Assembly (NCBI GenBank): GCA_036272915.1
Contig: DATAXV010000217.1
Coordinates: forward strand, 1-42,665
Reading direction: 5' to 3'
DNA: 42,665 bases
Source of the DNA: DATAXV01 sp036272915
GTDB taxonomy: Bacteria; Chloroflexota; Dormibacteria; Dormibacterales; Dormibacteraceae
Shown here: positions 24,682-32,530 of the stretch, one piece after another
Layout: each line of letters begins with the position of its first letter
How positions within the stretch are numbered: position 1 is the stretch's first letter
The notes under the pieces: model-generated
Seen by the model: only the letters and a program-made list of their open reading frames with translations
Databases searched by the model: none
Told to the model about the DNA's origin: nothing
Translations under genes and position numbers: made by a program

Positions 24682-25042
24682 GCGTCACGATGGGGTGGTC
24701 GTCGTCATCCTCGACATCACATTCGCTGACGGGCACATTCAGAAGGTCTGCAACGACGATCGGCTCGGCAGGAGGCGTTACGGGAAGCTCTGGCCGAAGC
24801 TGAAGCAGCGCCTGGCGGAACTTAGAGCGTGCAACGTGGTGACCGACATGAGACTGGGACGTCCGCACCCGCTGATGGAGGACCGCAGGGGACAATATGC
24901 GGTCCACGTGACGGGGAAGGATTGCCTGGTCTTCGCGGCCGTCGACGCCGAGGCCACCCGCGGACCGGATGGCGAGGTGGATTGGGCCCAGGTGACGGCG
25001 ATAGAGATTCTGGAGGTGACGGACTACCATGCCCATGCCTGA
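24680..25042 (+). CDS. HigB/RelE-like toxin (mRNA interferase family)
   Basis: A 120-aa protein of the RelE/ParE fold. The segments KLWPKLKQRLAELRAC, LGRPHPLMEDRRGQYAVHVT and TAIEILEVTDYH align with the HigB pattern, in which a Gly-Arg-xHxL turn and a C-terminal IxxIxxxDYH strand are typical. Such toxins cut mRNA at the ribosome and are blocked by the cognate antitoxin. It precedes its antitoxin (toxin-first order, as in higBA) and overlaps it by 14 bp. The DNA is visibly richer in A/T than the flanking catabolic genes, consistent with acquisition. Confidence 0.82.
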   Translation: MRHDGVVVVILDITFADGHIQKVCNDDRLGRRRYGKLWPKLKQRLAELRACNVVTDMRLGRPHPLMEDRRGQYAVHVTGKDCLVFAAVDAEATRGPDGEVDWAQVTAIEILEVTDYHAHA

Positions 25043-26165
25043 CCTCCCCCTCCGTTATCAGCCGGACTACGCCGTTCCTCCGGGGGCCTCTCTCGCCGAG
25101 GCGCTCGAGGACCAGGGCATGACCCAGGCCGAACTGGCCCGACGCACGAACAGGCCGGCGAAGACCATCAGCGAGATTGTCACCGGGAAGGCCATGATCA
25201 CGCCGGAGACAGCGTTGCAGTTCGAGCGCGTCCTCGGCATTCCTGCAAGCTTCTGGAGCAATCTCGAGCGGAACTATCGGGAGGTCCTCGCCCGTCAAGC
25301 GGAACAGAGACAGCTGGAGGCAGACGTTGGTTGGCTGAAGGGCTTCCCGATGGCCGACCTGAAGCGGCTCGGCTTCGTGCGATACGACGCCGACAGGGTC
25401 GGTCAGCTGCGGGACCTGTTGGTCTTCTTCGGCGTGGCCAGCGTCGAGGCGTGGAACAACAACTACCACGAGTCGCTGCAAGCCCACTTCAGAAAGTCCT
25501 CGGCGCATCCGGTGGTTCCGGGGGCGCTGGCGGCATGGCTGCGCGTGGGCGAACTATGGGCGCGTCAGATTGAGTCGGCCCCGTTCGACCGCGCCCGATT
25601 CGCCGCAGCCTTGCCTCGCCTGCGCGAACTCATGCAGCGCCCGGCCAGCGAGTATGGCCACCGCTTGCGTGAGGAGTGCTTGCGCTGTGGCGTCGTGGTT
25701 GTATACGTCCCCTGCTTCAAAGGATCTCGCGCGAGCGGCGCGGCATGTTGGTTGACAGCACACCGACCGCTGATCCTGCTCAGCGATCAATACAGGTGGG
25801 AGGACCAATTCTGCTTCAGCTTCTTCCATGAGGCCGGGCACGTGTTGCTCCATAACAAGCACCGTAAGTTCGTTGATATCGATGGAGAGGCTCAGGACGC
25901 AGACGCCGAGGGGGAGGCCAACGTCTTCGCCGCTGACGCTCTGATCCCTCGGCCGGTCATCGGAGAGTTCGAACAGCGTGAAACCAAAAGTATTGCGGCG
26001 ATAACGGCTTTCGCCGCTCAAGTTCAAGTTCACCCGGGCATCGTGGTCGGGCGCCTCCAACATGACCGGATGCTGGGTTGGGACAGGTGCAACGGCCTCC
26101 GCAGAAGGCTGCGCATCGTCATCCCGGAGACCGCCGGTCGATCGGACTCAGGAGCCGCACGATGA
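25029..26165 (+). CDS. HigA-like antitoxin with fused ImmA/IrrE-type metallopeptidase domain
   Basis: A 378-aa protein with two domains. An N-terminal Xre/HigA HTH (about 20-75: LAEALEDQGMTQAELARRTNRP, TISEIVTGKAMITPETA) is followed by a long linker and a C-terminal COG2856-type zinc protease domain with HEAGH at 267-271 and a downstream Glu (EGEANVFAAD, near E296). In related proteins the HTH represses the operon and neutralises HigB. The protease part could allow self- or partner cleavage (inference). Its stop codon overlaps the ATG of the downstream dehydratase (ATGA). Base use is A/T-richer than neighbours. Confidence 0.85.
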   Translation: MPMPDLPLRYQPDYAVPPGASLAEALEDQGMTQAELARRTNRPAKTISEIVTGKAMITPETALQFERVLGIPASFWSNLERNYREVLARQAEQRQLEADVGWLKGFPMADLKRLGFVRYDADRVGQLRDLLVFFGVASVEAWNNNYHESLQAHFRKSSAHPVVPGALAAWLRVGELWARQIESAPFDRARFAAALPRLRELMQRPASEYGHRLREECLRCGVVVVYVPCFKGSRASGAACWLTAHRPLILLSDQYRWEDQFCFSFFHEAGHVLLHNKHRKFVDIDGEAQDADAEGEANVFAADALIPRPVIGEFEQRETKSIAAITAFAAQVQVHPGIVVGRLQHDRMLGWDRCNGLRRRLRIVIPETAGRSDSGAAR

Positions 26166-27295
26166 AGGTCGTCGCCGTCGACACGTTCACGCACTGGGCC
26201 GAGTGGTGCAACTGGCTCTTCGTGAGGATCACCACCGACGAGGGCCTGGTCGGCTGGGGCGAGGGCTCCCTCCACGGCGCCGTGGCGGCGGTGGAGACGG
26301 CGGTTCACGAGGTCTCGCCGGTCCTGATCGGTGAGGACCCAAGCGGCACCGAGCGGCACTGGCAGCGTATCTACCACGCCTGGCGCTGGCGCGGGGGACC
26401 GGTCCAGCAGACCGCGCTCGCCGCCCTCGACATCGCCCTCTGGGATCTCGAGGGCAAGCGCCTCGGCGTCCCCCTGTACCGCCTGCTGGGCGGGCCGATC
26501 AGGACCCGGTTTCGCGCCTACGCGAGCCACTGGCTCGGCGGCGCGACCACGCCGGAAGCGGCCCAGGCCGGCGCCCGCGAGGCGGTGTCCAGGGGTTTCT
26601 CCGGCTTCAAGTGGTCGCCGTTCCCGGACGGCTGGTTCGACGAGGGCGAGGAGCGTGGCATCGGCCGGGCGGCGGAGCTGATGGCCGCCGCGCGGGAGGC
26701 GGTGGGCCCCGAGGTGGACATCTTCGTTGAATGCGGCGAGCACCTCTCGCCGCGCTCGCTGCCGAGGGTCGCGGAGCGGTTTCGGCCCCACCGTCCGGGC
26801 TGGCTGGAGGAGCCGGTTCCGTTCGAGAACGCCAAGGTGATGGCCTCGATGCAGCGGGAGGTCGGCATTCCCTTCGCGATCGGGGAGCGGTTGCTGTCCC
26901 GCTGGGAGTTCCGAGAGGTCATCGAGGAGGGCGCCTGCCGGGTGCTGCAGCCGGACGTGATGCACGCCGGCGGCATCACCGAGGTCCGCAAGGTGGCGGC
27001 GATGGCGGACACCTACTTCCTCCCGGTGGCGCCCCACAACCCGGCGGGGCCGATCTCGATGCTGGCGGCCATGCACCTGGCGGCGTCGATCCCCAACTTC
27101 CTGGTCCTCGAGCAGATGGAGGGCGAGCGGCCGCTCCGCGACTCGATCTGCACGCACCCGATCCCGTACCGGGACGGCCATTTCGAGGTCACCGAGCGGC
27201 CGGGGCTGGGGACCGACCTCGACCTGGACGCGCTGCGCTCGCGGCCCTATCGCGCGCAGCCGGTGCGCCGGCGAGAGGGTTCGCCCTGGTTCTGA
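26162..27295 (+). CDS. Mandelate racemase/enolase-superfamily, galactonate dehydratase-like protein (4)
   Basis: A 377-aa enolase-superfamily enzyme. Residues: K150 (FKWSPF), E190 and H194 (VECGEHLSP), E216 (LEEPVPFE), E242 (IGERLLSRWEF), D265 (LQPDVMHAGG) and H292 (APHNPAGP). The last three motifs are the D-galactonate dehydratase (DgoD) pattern, so a 2-keto-3-deoxy-aldonate product is likely. The ATG at 26162 overlaps the antitoxin stop by 4 bp, so translation is coupled to the toxin-antitoxin operon. No aldolase gene is paired with it. An aldo/keto reductase follows 118 bp downstream. Confidence 0.92.
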   Translation: MKVVAVDTFTHWAEWCNWLFVRITTDEGLVGWGEGSLHGAVAAVETAVHEVSPVLIGEDPSGTERHWQRIYHAWRWRGGPVQQTALAALDIALWDLEGKRLGVPLYRLLGGPIRTRFRAYASHWLGGATTPEAAQAGAREAVSRGFSGFKWSPFPDGWFDEGEERGIGRAAELMAAAREAVGPEVDIFVECGEHLSPRSLPRVAERFRPHRPGWLEEPVPFENAKVMASMQREVGIPFAIGERLLSRWEFREVIEEGACRVLQPDVMHAGGITEVRKVAAMADTYFLPVAPHNPAGPISMLAAMHLAASIPNFLVLEQMEGERPLRDSICTHPIPYRDGHFEVTERPGLGTDLDLDALRSRPYRAQPVRRREGSPWF

Positions 27296-27413
27296 CCACC
27301 GGGGAGACCGGATTCGACGCGCGCCGGCCCTGCCTCTGATCGAAGCTGTAGTGACAGCCCATCACGAGGTGCGTGGGTGCCAACCGCCAGGTCCACAGGG
27401 GAGAAGGTCTGGG

Positions 27414-28388
27414 ATGGAATACAGGAAGCTGGGACGATCCGGCCCCGAGGTCTCCGTGATCGGATTCGGCTGCTGGGAGACCGGCGGGGAGTATGGCGAC
27501 TTCGACGAATCCTCCGTCATCCAGGCGGTGCACCGAGCCCTCGACCTCGGGATCACGCTCTACGACACCGCCCGCGGCTACGGCTACGGCCGCTCCGAGG
27601 AGCTCCTGGCCCGGGCCCTGGGCGAACACCGGAAGGACATCTTCCTGGTCACCAAGGTCGGGATCGAGAAGGACGCCGAGGGCCACTACTACCGGGACAG
27701 CAGCCGGGAGTGCCTGATGAGCGGCTTGGAGAGCTCGCTCCGGGCCCTCAACACCGACGCCGTCGACCTCCTCCTCGTCCACTGGCCGGACCGGAGCCGG
27801 ACCTGGGAGGAGCCGATGGAGACGCTGGCCGAGATCGTGCGGTCGGGCAAGTCGCGCTACGTCGGCGTGTCCAACTTCCACTCCTCGGAGCTCAGGGCCT
27901 GCGCGGCGCTGACCGACCTCATCACCAACCAGGTCGGCTACAACATCCTCGACCGCCGCTGGGAGGTGGAGATGTTCCCGACCGCCGAGGAGCTCGGCAT
28001 CGGGATCATGGCCTACGGTCCCCTCGCCCACGGGCTTCTCACCGGCACCCTCACCGCCGACACGGCGATGGGACACGGCGACTGGCGGTCACGTGGCTCC
28101 TTCTTCGGCCAGCCGCTGCTCGCGCCGGACAACCTGCCCACCAACCTTCAGGTCGTCGAGCGCCTCCGCGAGATCGCGAGGTCGTGTGGCATCAGCCTCC
28201 CCGAGCTGGCGGTCGCCTGGGTCCTCCGGAAGCCCAACGTGGGCGTCGCCCTGACCGGCGTAAGGACCCCGCCCGAGATCGAGCAGAACGTGGGCGCCGC
28301 CGGCGTGAGGCTCGATGCGGCGACCCTGGACGCGATCGACGAGGTGGTCCAGGGCGTCCGCGGACAGGTGGCCGCCGTCCCCGACTGA
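27414..28388 (+). CDS. Aldo/keto reductase
   Basis: A 324-aa NADPH-dependent TIM-barrel oxidoreductase. The catalytic tetrad is visible: D51 (LYDTARGYG), Y56, K81 (LVTKVG) and H123 (LVHWPD). SNF (YVGVSNF) and the C-terminal TGVRTPPEIEQN region bind the cofactor. It starts at ATG 27414, with GGGAGAAGG upstream; the longer frame has no support. It resembles the L-fucose/galactose dehydrogenase-like AKRs, and its place after the acid-sugar dehydratase suggests oxidation of a sugar or reduction of a keto-sugar in the same pathway (inference). A strong terminator follows. Confidence 0.92.
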   Translation: MEYRKLGRSGPEVSVIGFGCWETGGEYGDFDESSVIQAVHRALDLGITLYDTARGYGYGRSEELLARALGEHRKDIFLVTKVGIEKDAEGHYYRDSSRECLMSGLESSLRALNTDAVDLLLVHWPDRSRTWEEPMETLAEIVRSGKSRYVGVSNFHSSELRACAALTDLITNQVGYNILDRRWEVEMFPTAEELGIGIMAYGPLAHGLLTGTLTADTAMGHGDWRSRGSFFGQPLLAPDNLPTNLQVVERLREIARSCGISLPELAVAWVLRKPNVGVALTGVRTPPEIEQNVGAAGVRLDAATLDAIDEVVQGVRGQVAAVPD

Positions 28389-28395
28389 GCGGCCG

Positions 28396-28434
28396 CTCGG
28401 TGGACCGGTGCGCGCCCGCACCGGTCCAGCCGAG
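28396..28434. terminator. Bidirectional terminator between the AKR and lipoprotein genes
   Basis: A perfect 12-bp stem (TGGACCGGTGCG at 28401-28412 with its complement at 28417-28428) and a 4-nt loop. After a one-base bulge it is extended by CTCGG/CCGAG (28396-28400, 28430-28434). It sits exactly between convergent stops at 28388 and 28435. No long U-run. Confidence 0.8.
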
Positions 28435-29283
28435 TCAGCGCTTGACCTGGAGGTCGATCTGGCTGCTGACAAGCGGGACCCTGGTCGCCCCCACCGAGTT
28501 GGCCAGATAAGCGATGAAGGCATGCTGGCCGGGCGACATCGCCGCCGTCGACAGCTGGATGGTCGCGGAGCATGAGATGCGCGCCATCGTCGCCATCCCG
28601 TTCATGGCGCCGTGCAGGGTGTCGAGGTTGAGGACCCAGTCACCGTAGCCGCTGATCGCGCCCTTTCCCTGTAGGGGGCAGCTGAGCTGGAAGTTCGTCA
28701 CCTGAACGGTCATGTCGAAGACTCCCGCGACCGTGCTGCCGGATGCGGGTGAGGTGATGGTGATCGAAGGGGTGGCGCCGGACGCGGCAGGACCGATGAC
28801 TGGCAGCGGTGAGGTCGGGCTGTAGGTGAAGCCGATGGTCACCTCGTTCTCAGTCACCAGCTGATGGTCGTTCAGCGCCGGGACGACCCGGATCTTATGC
28901 GGGCCGGGCGTGACGTTCTGCATCGAGACGTCGACGTCCGGGGAGCAGAACATGTCCACCAGCTTCCCGTCGAGGTAGACGTGGAAGTGGCCCGTACCGG
29001 GCTTCACCGGGGACCCGGCGAGAAGGCAGTCGGGGGTGTAGCCGGAGAAGGAGAGGTGCAGCGGCAGCTCGTTGCCGGTTACCGTCGCGCCGTTGCTCGG
29101 GCTCAGGATGTGGACCTTGAGCTGGCCGGCCCATGAGGGGAGGCCCGACATGTTCATCTTGCCACCGCTGCCGCTCTTGCCCATGCCCGGCATCCCGGCC
29201 ATGGAGTTCCCGCCGCAGGCCGCGATCAGGAGCGGCAGCAGGACGAGGGGCAGCATCAGGCGCATCAGCGCGCGACGGGACAT
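28435..29283 (-). CDS. Methionine-rich secreted lipoprotein
   Basis: A 282-aa lipoprotein: signal peptide with lipobox LIAAC (Cys23), then a short Met-rich stretch (M28, M31, M34, M43, M45) of the kind that binds Cu(I). Two beta-rich Ig-like repeats follow, each with HILSPSNGATV / ITITSPASGSTV and a later PG-H-x-(I/F) strand. GTGHFHVYLDGKLV adds two His. ATG 29283 is preceded by GAGGAGG at 7 nt. It is followed upstream by a PepSY membrane protein and others in the same direction, so a copper/redox role is inferred from composition and context. No exact family name is recognised. Confidence 0.78.
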   Translation of the reverse strand: MSRRALMRLMLPLVLLPLLIAACGGNSMAGMPGMGKSGSGGKMNMSGLPSWAGQLKVHILSPSNGATVTGNELPLHLSFSGYTPDCLLAGSPVKPGTGHFHVYLDGKLVDMFCSPDVDVSMQNVTPGPHKIRVVPALNDHQLVTENEVTIGFTYSPTSPLPVIGPAASGATPSITITSPASGSTVAGVFDMTVQVTNFQLSCPLQGKGAISGYGDWVLNLDTLHGAMNGMATMARISCSATIQLSTAAMSPGQHAFIAYLANSVGATRVPLVSSQIDLQVKR

Positions 29284-29368
29284 CGAATACCTCCTCGGAC
29301 TGGTCGGGGCACGGCCCCGGTGACGGTTCGGCCGGCGGCGCGGCCGTGGATTCGCATGCGTGTCACTC

Positions 29369-30712
29369 CTATCCCGCCGTCTCGATCGGGGCATCCCCGA
29401 GGGCGGGTTTCATAGCGTTGCGATTGGCCAGGTCGATCCCCAGCCGGCGGACCAGGCCGTCGGCGACGAGGAAGGCGATCAGGCTGACGCCGAGCAGGGG
29501 CAGGGCCCAGCAGAGCGCGAGCAGGACCGCCCCACCGCCGATCAGCGCGGCCGAGGGCAGGCGCCGCCAGGAGCCCGGCGCCGGAGGCCGGGCGAACAGG
29601 GCGCCGCGCGGGCGCCGCAGCCACCACATGCGGTAGCCGAGGCCGATGACCGCGAGCAGTCCCAGCGCGAAGACGCTCAGGCCGATCTGGTTGGCCAGAC
29701 CGAACAGCGTCCCCGAGTGCGCGTCGATGCCGAGCGCGGTCAGCTTGGCGGGCAGCGGATAGCCGGCGAAGTCGAGGCGCCCGATGACCCGCCCCGAGGC
29801 GGGGTCGATGGCGACGCTGTCCTGCCGGATCGGCCAGCTCTGCGAGATCTCGCCGACCAGGTAGGCGCCGGACCCGTGCGGCACGGTCACCTGCAGCGGC
29901 CCGACCAGCCCCTGACGCCGGGCGATCCCGACGGCGCGGTCGAGGCCGACGCCCGACCCCGCGTAGGGCAGGGTGTTCGCGGCCAGGTGCGGGGTCCGCC
30001 CGTGCAGCGCGTCGACCAGCGCCTGGAAGCGCGCGCCGGCGTATTGCGACCAGGTCAGGCCGGTGACCGAGATGAAGGCGATGCCGGCGAGCAGGGCGAT
30101 GCCGGTCAGCGCGTGCCAGCCGGCCAGCCGGCCTCGTCGTGGCCGACGCCGTGGACCGCGACGGCTCCTCGAACGGCGGCGGGCGAACCAGAGGATGAGA
30201 CCGCCGGTGGCGAGGAAGGGCAGCCAGCTCGCCGCCAGCTCCGAGTAGACGCCTCCGACGGTGCCCAGCCGGAGCGTCCCGTGAAACTCGCGCAGCCACT
30301 GCTGCAGCGGCGGCCGGCCGGACACGGTGGTCAGGACGCCCTGGACCGTGGCCGTGCCCGGATCGACGTAGACCGTGCGGTAGGTGTCGGATGCGGGGTC
30401 GCTCCGGCCCGGCAGATCGAGGTTGACGGCGGTGGTCGCACCCGGCGAGGAGGCCGGATCGACCGAGACCACCGTTCCGCGGGGAACCGCCCTGGCCGCC
30501 GCCTCGACCTGAGCATCGAGGCTCAGCGGCGCGCTGGACGGCGAGGCTGACGCCAGCTCCCGGTGGTAGACGAGGGCGTCGAGCTCGGGGGCGAAGGCGT
30601 AGGCGATCCCGGTGACGCAGAGCACCGCGAGCAGCGGCGCGACCAGGATCCCGGCGAAGAAGTGGACGCGCCAGGCCAGCGGCCACACCGCCGACCGGCT
30701 ACGGCGCCGCAC
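29369..30712 (-). CDS. PepSY-associated TM (PiuB-like) membrane protein
   Basis: A 447-aa inner-membrane protein starting at GTG 30712. It has the features of the PepSY_TM family: an N-terminal helix beginning LAWRVHFFAGILVAPLLAVLCVTGI, an extracytoplasmic region, a second helix group with GRLAGWHALTGIALLAGIAFISVTGLTW, a PepSY-like segment (VAIDPASGRVIGRLDFAG) and C-terminal helices. Family members are linked to iron or other metal/siderophore reduction. It overlaps the upstream DoxX-like gene by 14 bp. It is separated by 85 bp from the Met-rich lipoprotein, likely the same operon. Confidence 0.85.
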   Translation of the reverse strand: MRRRSRSAVWPLAWRVHFFAGILVAPLLAVLCVTGIAYAFAPELDALVYHRELASASPSSAPLSLDAQVEAAARAVPRGTVVSVDPASSPGATTAVNLDLPGRSDPASDTYRTVYVDPGTATVQGVLTTVSGRPPLQQWLREFHGTLRLGTVGGVYSELAASWLPFLATGGLILWFARRRSRSRRGPRRRPRRGRLAGWHALTGIALLAGIAFISVTGLTWSQYAGARFQALVDALHGRTPHLAANTLPYAGSGVGLDRAVGIARRQGLVGPLQVTVPHGSGAYLVGEISQSWPIRQDSVAIDPASGRVIGRLDFAGYPLPAKLTALGIDAHSGTLFGLANQIGLSVFALGLLAVIGLGYRMWWLRRPRGALFARPPAPGSWRRLPSAALIGGGAVLLALCWALPLLGVSLIAFLVADGLVRRLGIDLANRNAMKPALGDAPIETAG

Positions 30713-31697
30713 CGCCGTCCCCTCCCGCCGGCTCAGGACTGCGGCTCCGGTGAGACGCGGGCTCGGCCACGGCCGGGGCCTGGGCGCGGACCGCCCCTCG
30801 CCGGAGGAGGGCGAGCGCCATGAGCACGACGAGCGGGCCGGTGTTGGGATCGGTGGCGCTGCCGGTGAGCAGGCCGCCGACCGACTCCGTCGTGATCCAG
30901 AGCAGGAGCGAGAGCAGCGCCCCGATCGCGAGCAGCGCGTTTCGACCCCGGTCGACGAGGACCCCGAGGCCGACCACGGTCATGATCAGCGCCAGCAGGA
31001 TGCCCAGCCAGACCCCCTGGCCGGCGGTCGCGTGGGCGAGGGCCGTGTCGAGTGAGGAGAGGGGGCCGGGGGCATCACCCGCCGCCCCCGCCAGCGTCTG
31101 CGAGACGGCGGCGCGACCGAAGTTGTCGGGCAGGAACATCAGGACCGCGAGCAGCACCCAGAGCACCGCCCAGACGACCCGGCCGCCGGCGTCGCCGAGC
31201 GGTCCGCCGGATGCGGCCGAGACGCGCTCGGGCCGGTCCGTCGGCCAGACCATCAGGCCGATCAGGAGATAGACGATGACCGCTCCGGGGGCGCCGGTCA
31301 GCGACGACGCCATGCCCATGGTGAGCATGCCGAAGCCCTCCCCGAACCACCAGACGGTCAGGGCCCAAACGAACGAGACCACCAGCGCCGCCTTGACCGT
31401 GCGCCGGCTGAAGATCAGGCCCAGGCCGATCAGCACCTGGATGATGGCGAAGGCGGCGTTGGCGGGCACCAGGATGGGCTGCACCAGGTGGATGGCGAAC
31501 GTGATCGGGTCGCTCACCACCGCCGGCTGCCCCTGGGCTGACGATTGGATGACCTGGGTCAGGAAGTCGCGGGTGAACATGTAGGGCTGGAACTGCAGAG
31601 CACCGTCGAGCAGCCAGATCACCCCGAGGATGACCTGGACCGTCCTGCGGGTGATTCGCGGGCCGCCGGATGGCTGGCCGGGCGCGGGGTCGGACAT
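30699..31697 (-). CDS. DoxX-like/uncharacterised polytopic membrane protein
   Basis: A 332-aa protein with about eight hydrophobic segments and a charged C-terminal tail. QVILGVIWLLDGALQFQPYM and the following helices resemble DoxX/DoxD-like membrane proteins, with FQPYMF as a recognisable piece. The fit is moderate. AGGAGA lies 8 nt before the ATG at 31697. It overlaps the PepSY gene by 14 bp, so the two are co-expressed. Substrate or redox partner unknown. Confidence 0.75.
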   Translation of the reverse strand: MSDPAPGQPSGGPRITRRTVQVILGVIWLLDGALQFQPYMFTRDFLTQVIQSSAQGQPAVVSDPITFAIHLVQPILVPANAAFAIIQVLIGLGLIFSRRTVKAALVVSFVWALTVWWFGEGFGMLTMGMASSLTGAPGAVIVYLLIGLMVWPTDRPERVSAASGGPLGDAGGRVVWAVLWVLLAVLMFLPDNFGRAAVSQTLAGAAGDAPGPLSSLDTALAHATAGQGVWLGILLALIMTVVGLGVLVDRGRNALLAIGALLSLLLWITTESVGGLLTGSATDPNTGPLVVLMALALLRRGAVRAQAPAVAEPASHRSRSPEPAGGDGGAAP

Positions 31698-31825
31698 GCG
31701 TTACGTCTCCTTCTCTGAGCGGTGCCGGGAGCCCGGCCGCGGTGCGCGCACGCACACGGCGGAAGAGCTCGAGGCCCCTGTGCAGATCCGGGCCGGGTGC
31801 CGATGGCACGCCGGACCGGACGGAT

Positions 31826-32473
31826 TCAGCTCAGGAGGAGCGGGGGCCCGCGCTTGGCGATGCCGCCGTGGCCGACCCGAAGCGCCAGGGGCACGGCGGA
31901 GGTGACCGGGGGCAGGATCCGGACCGGGACGGCCGGAACCGGGGACAGGGGGCGCAGCGCCAGCGCCCACGCCGTGCGCAGGCCCTGCAACGACACCTCG
32001 AGGCGAGCGGAGAGCCAGCCGAGCGCAAGGGCCGCCAGCGCGGCGACCGGGAGCTGACCGACGAGGCCCCAGCCGATGATGGTGCCGAGCAGGGTGAAGG
32101 AGTAGACCTCGTGGGCGGCGAGCGCCTCGAGCGACTCCTGCACCAGATAGAGGTCGAGCTGGACGACGGCCCCGACCACGAGGAGATCGACGATGCGGTG
32201 TCGATGGAGGGACAGGCCGAGGCCCCGACCGAGCAGGAGCCGGCCGCCGCCGATGACCAGCAGCGCGGCCAGCAGGAAGAGCCCGAGGGCGAGGCCGGAG
32301 GAGCGGAGCATGGCCGGGAAGTAGGCGTGGACGCCCTCGGTCTCGAGCCTGAGCCCGGCGGGCCCATACCGCATCAGGTAGGCGAGGCTGTGCCCGACCT
32401 GGGAGAGCGGTATTGCCAGTCCGGCGGCTCCGAACAGGTACCGTCGAGGGGCGGCTGCCGGTCTGCGCCGCAT
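31826..32473 (-). CDS. Uncharacterised polytopic membrane protein
   Basis: A 215-aa protein with about five hydrophobic segments, beginning RRYLFGAAGLAIPLSQVGHSLAYLMRYG. H28 (GHSLAYL) and several Arg and His between helices could coordinate a metal, but I see no family signature. The start ATG 32473 lies 7 nt from a perfect palindrome and has no Shine-Dalgarno sequence. The neighbouring DoxX-like and fenitrothion-hydrolase-like membrane genes share its strand, so one operon is plausible. Confidence 0.72.
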   Translation of the reverse strand: MRRRPAAAPRRYLFGAAGLAIPLSQVGHSLAYLMRYGPAGLRLETEGVHAYFPAMLRSSGLALGLFLLAALLVIGGGRLLLGRGLGLSLHRHRIVDLLVVGAVVQLDLYLVQESLEALAAHEVYSFTLLGTIIGWGLVGQLPVAALAALALGWLSARLEVSLQGLRTAWALALRPLSPVPAVPVRILPPVTSAVPLALRVGHGGIAKRGPPLLLS

Positions 32474-32480
32474 GTACGCC

Positions 32481-32493
32481 GCGATACTATCGC
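32481..32493. promoter_or_regulatory. Perfect 13-bp palindrome upstream of a membrane-protein gene
   Basis: Arms GCGATA and TATCGC around one central base. On the minus strand it contains GATAGT/TAGTAT, which could serve as a -10 box for the gene starting at 32473. Candidate operator. Confidence 0.4.
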
Positions 32494-32530
32494 CTGCCGC
32501 CGGCCGGCACCGTCCGGGAGCGGCGCCGGA

